A DNA stretch of 64,000 nucleotides, from NCBI GenBank assembly GCA_014360655.1, contig JACIXC010000016.1, forward strand, positions 1 to 64,000. Direction: 5' to 3'. The position numbers and the translations under genes were made by a program. The stretch comes from Actinomycetota bacterium (lineage in GTDB: Bacteria > Actinomycetota > Geothermincolia > Geothermincolales > RBG-13-55-18). The notes below the pieces were generated by a model that was not told the origin of the DNA, did no database searches, and saw only the letters and a list, made by a program, of their open reading frames with translations. This document shows positions 62,442 to 64,000 of the stretch, one piece after another. Position 1 is the stretch's first letter. Every line of letters starts with the position of its first letter.

Positions 62442-63422
62442 ATGGTGGTTCAGGAATATTCACATGGAGAAGAACTTCAAATACTAAATTTATTTAGAAG
62501 TGTATATAAGAAGGAAATGGGAATAGAATTTTGGAGATGGCGCTATGTTAACAATCCCTTCGGCAAAGGTATTATCCGGTTAATGTATGATAATGACTTT
62601 CTTGTTGGACATTATGGAGTAGTTCCCTTGCAATTGAGAATATCAGGGTCAGAAGTCAAGGCTGCGTTATCAATGACTACAATGGTGCATCCTGACTATC
62701 AAGGGAGAGGGATTTTCCCAAAATTAGCACTAGAAACTTATGAACAGTGTGAAAGAGAGGGTGTCAAAGTAGTTTTTGGCTTTCCAAACGAAAATAGTTA
62801 TTCGGGATTTATAAGAAAGCTTGGATGGTTTGGTTTCGGCAAGATAAAAGCATGGCAGTTAAGCTACTCTGCAGAAACAGCTTATGCTGGATCAACTACA
62901 GCTTATAATGGATCCACTTATATTGTTGAGGAGATTGCGGATTTCGACAGCAGTTTCGACCAACTATGGGAAAAGGCAAGCCAAGATTACGAGTTTATCG
63001 TTCCTAGAACTTCAGGCTACTTAAACTGGCGGTATTTCCAGAAGCCAGGCAATGAATATCATGTAGTTGCGTTTAAGGGTTCATCAGGGGAATTAGATGG
63101 CTATGGGGTGTATAAGATATATCAAGACAAGGAAGAGAAGAAAGGTCACATAATCGACTTACTCTTTGCTAATGAGCAAGGAATCCCTGAGGCTATAGTC
63201 GATTACGGGTTAAGCTATTTTGCCAAAGGCAAAGTCGATACGGTAAGTTGCTGGATTCCGGAAATCTGCGGCATGGAAGATATTATGCTTAAAAAGGGAT
63301 TTAAAAGAATAGAATGGAATTGTTATTTTGGGCTTAAATATTTTGACGATAATATGAACCAAAGGGCGATTACTGATTATAGGGATCTTTATATAACCAT
63401 GGGGGATTCAGATGTTTTTTAA
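62442..63422 (+). CDS. GNAT-family N-acetyltransferase
   Basis: A 326-residue protein. Residues ~1-130 form a GNAT fold: WRWRYVNNPFG, the substrate strand, then MTTMVHPDYQGRGIFPKLALETYEQ, where QGRGIF is the acetyl-CoA pyrophosphate loop, and VVFGFPNENSY. The second half (WRYFQKPGNEYHVVAFKG ...) looks like a second degenerate GNAT or Eis/FemAB-like domain. It probably acetylates a sugar amine or hydroxyl in this pathway. Its last 11 nt overlap the deacetylase gene, which suggests linked deacetylation and re-acylation of a sugar. Confidence 0.75.
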   Translation: MVVQEYSHGEELQILNLFRSVYKKEMGIEFWRWRYVNNPFGKGIIRLMYDNDFLVGHYGVVPLQLRISGSEVKAALSMTTMVHPDYQGRGIFPKLALETYEQCEREGVKVVFGFPNENSYSGFIRKLGWFGFGKIKAWQLSYSAETAYAGSTTAYNGSTYIVEEIADFDSSFDQLWEKASQDYEFIVPRTSGYLNWRYFQKPGNEYHVVAFKGSSGELDGYGVYKIYQDKEEKKGHIIDLLFANEQGIPEAIVDYGLSYFAKGKVDTVSCWIPEICGMEDIMLKKGFKRIEWNCYFGLKYFDDNMNQRAITDYRDLYITMGDSDVF

Positions 63423-64000
63423 TGAAAGAAGCGAAAAATGGAAAGTCGCTGTGGTTTCGGCGCATCCAGATGACGAAACGCTGGGAGCGGGTGGTACGCT
63501 GGCAAGACACGTTGCCTTTGGTGATGAAGTGCATTCATGTATCGTAACAGCGGGATATACGCCTGATTGGACAGAAACAGAAATAAAGAATGCGCGGCTT
63601 CAAGCAGAGAAAGCCATGAAGACACTCGGAGTGGCGAGCGTGAGGTTCCTAGGCTTTCCCACCGTCAAGCTGAATGCGGTGCCAGGGAAGGAACTCTGTG
63701 ACAAGCTGCGAGAATTTATCGTAGATATTGAACCGGATATCATCTACGCCCCATTTCATGGTGATTTGAACAACGATCATCATATTGTGGCAAGAGCAAC
63801 GGCAACGGCTGCGAGACCTGGCTCCCAAAAAAGAATAACAATGCTTTATTTTGAAACACTTTCCTCAACGGAATGGGGAAGGATGTTCCTGAATACAAGC
63901 TTTGTGCCGAATATATATGTTGATATAGGAATGACTATTGAAAAAAAGTTAGAGGCAGCAAGTTGTTACAGTTTGGAGATGAGAGAATACCCGCACCCCA
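63412..64000 (+). CDS. PIG-L/LmbE-family deacetylase, cut by window end
   Basis: The first 196 residues are present and the gene continues past 64000. It has the zinc-binding AHPDDETLGAGG near residue 17 and the later HGDLNNDHHIVARA with the second His ligand, the signature of PIG-L/LmbE N-deacetylases. These remove acetyl groups from GlcNAc-like substrates or nucleotide-linked sugars. ATG 63412 overlaps the GNAT stop. Together they may swap the acyl group on a sugar. Confidence 0.9.
   Translation, partial: MFFNERSEKWKVAVVSAHPDDETLGAGGTLARHVAFGDEVHSCIVTAGYTPDWTETEIKNARLQAEKAMKTLGVASVRFLGFPTVKLNAVPGKELCDKLREFIVDIEPDIIYAPFHGDLNNDHHIVARATATAARPGSQKRITMLYFETLSSTEWGRMFLNTSFVPNIYVDIGMTIEKKLEAASCYSLEMREYPHP

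Noticed and set aside
1-64000. tRNA or rRNA genes
   Set aside because: No cloverleaf with a GTTCRA-type T-loop plus CCA-proximal stem and no rRNA-like conserved stretch was recognised by eye; a covariance-model scan would be decisive.

Overview
The window reads as chromosome from an uncultured, high-GC bacterium with a monoderm-like lifestyle, most consistent with a deep-branching anaerobic Actinomycetota. That placement is inference. It rests on the GC-rich coding style of bases 1-40,700, several promoters whose -10 box lies about 7 nt before an ATG (leaderless style), all-in-one Wzz/BY-kinase proteins, a 4-hydroxybutyryl-CoA-dehydratase-like enzyme and a two-gene SufC/SufB pair. No rRNA or tRNA gene was seen.

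Left part (1-14,100): a transposase tail, a secreted beta-propeller lipoprotein, the dehydratase-like gene with a clear terminator, a small Cys-rich ORF, sufC-sufB, then 136-bp tandem repeats. Next comes a surface-protein cassette at 7,066-13,953: lipoprotein, membrane-anchored protein, BY-kinase, anchored accessory protein and large repeat-bearing exported protein. A second version of this cassette lies on the minus strand at 29,044-34,259 (accessory, surface protein, BY-kinase broken by an amber codon). A third BY-kinase (22,183-23,793) follows a 1,307-residue FG-GAP surface protein. All these surface proteins end in the same ~105-110-residue repeat, with a W-Y/F-L-x-E-G start and an N-P core.

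The most striking locus is 14,108-18,947, a compact RiPP (ribosomally made, modified peptide) cluster. It holds a NTP_transf_5 nucleotidyltransferase, a McjB-type transglutaminase-fold protease (lasso B2), a PqqD-type leader-binding protein (lasso B1), an HPr-kinase-like protein and a radical SAM/SPASM enzyme. An unlisted 50-residue ORF overlaps the end of the radical SAM gene. It carries a lasso-type YxxPx(L/M) leader motif, a Gly-Gly and a Cys/aromatic-rich tail, so it is a strong precursor candidate. No lasso cyclase is visible, so this looks like a lasso-type front end joined to radical SAM chemistry.

From 34,967 to 39,304 lies a 1,445-codon YCF48/IPT surface protein, followed by a run of 35-bp REP-like repeats. 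From 39,746 onward the window is an envelope polysaccharide island: a UDP-sugar epimerase, a methyltransferase, a Wzx flippase, a UDP-galactopyranose-mutase-like flavoprotein, glycosyltransferases, a Wzy-like polymerase, a complete UDP-L-FucNAc pathway (CapE, CapF, CapG), a WbuB-like transferase, a GNAT protein and a PIG-L deacetylase running off the end. The island is patchy in base composition (very AT-rich at 41-46 kb and 50-57 kb). It is broken by nested IS3, IS256, IS21 and IS481-like elements, which points to assembly by transfer.
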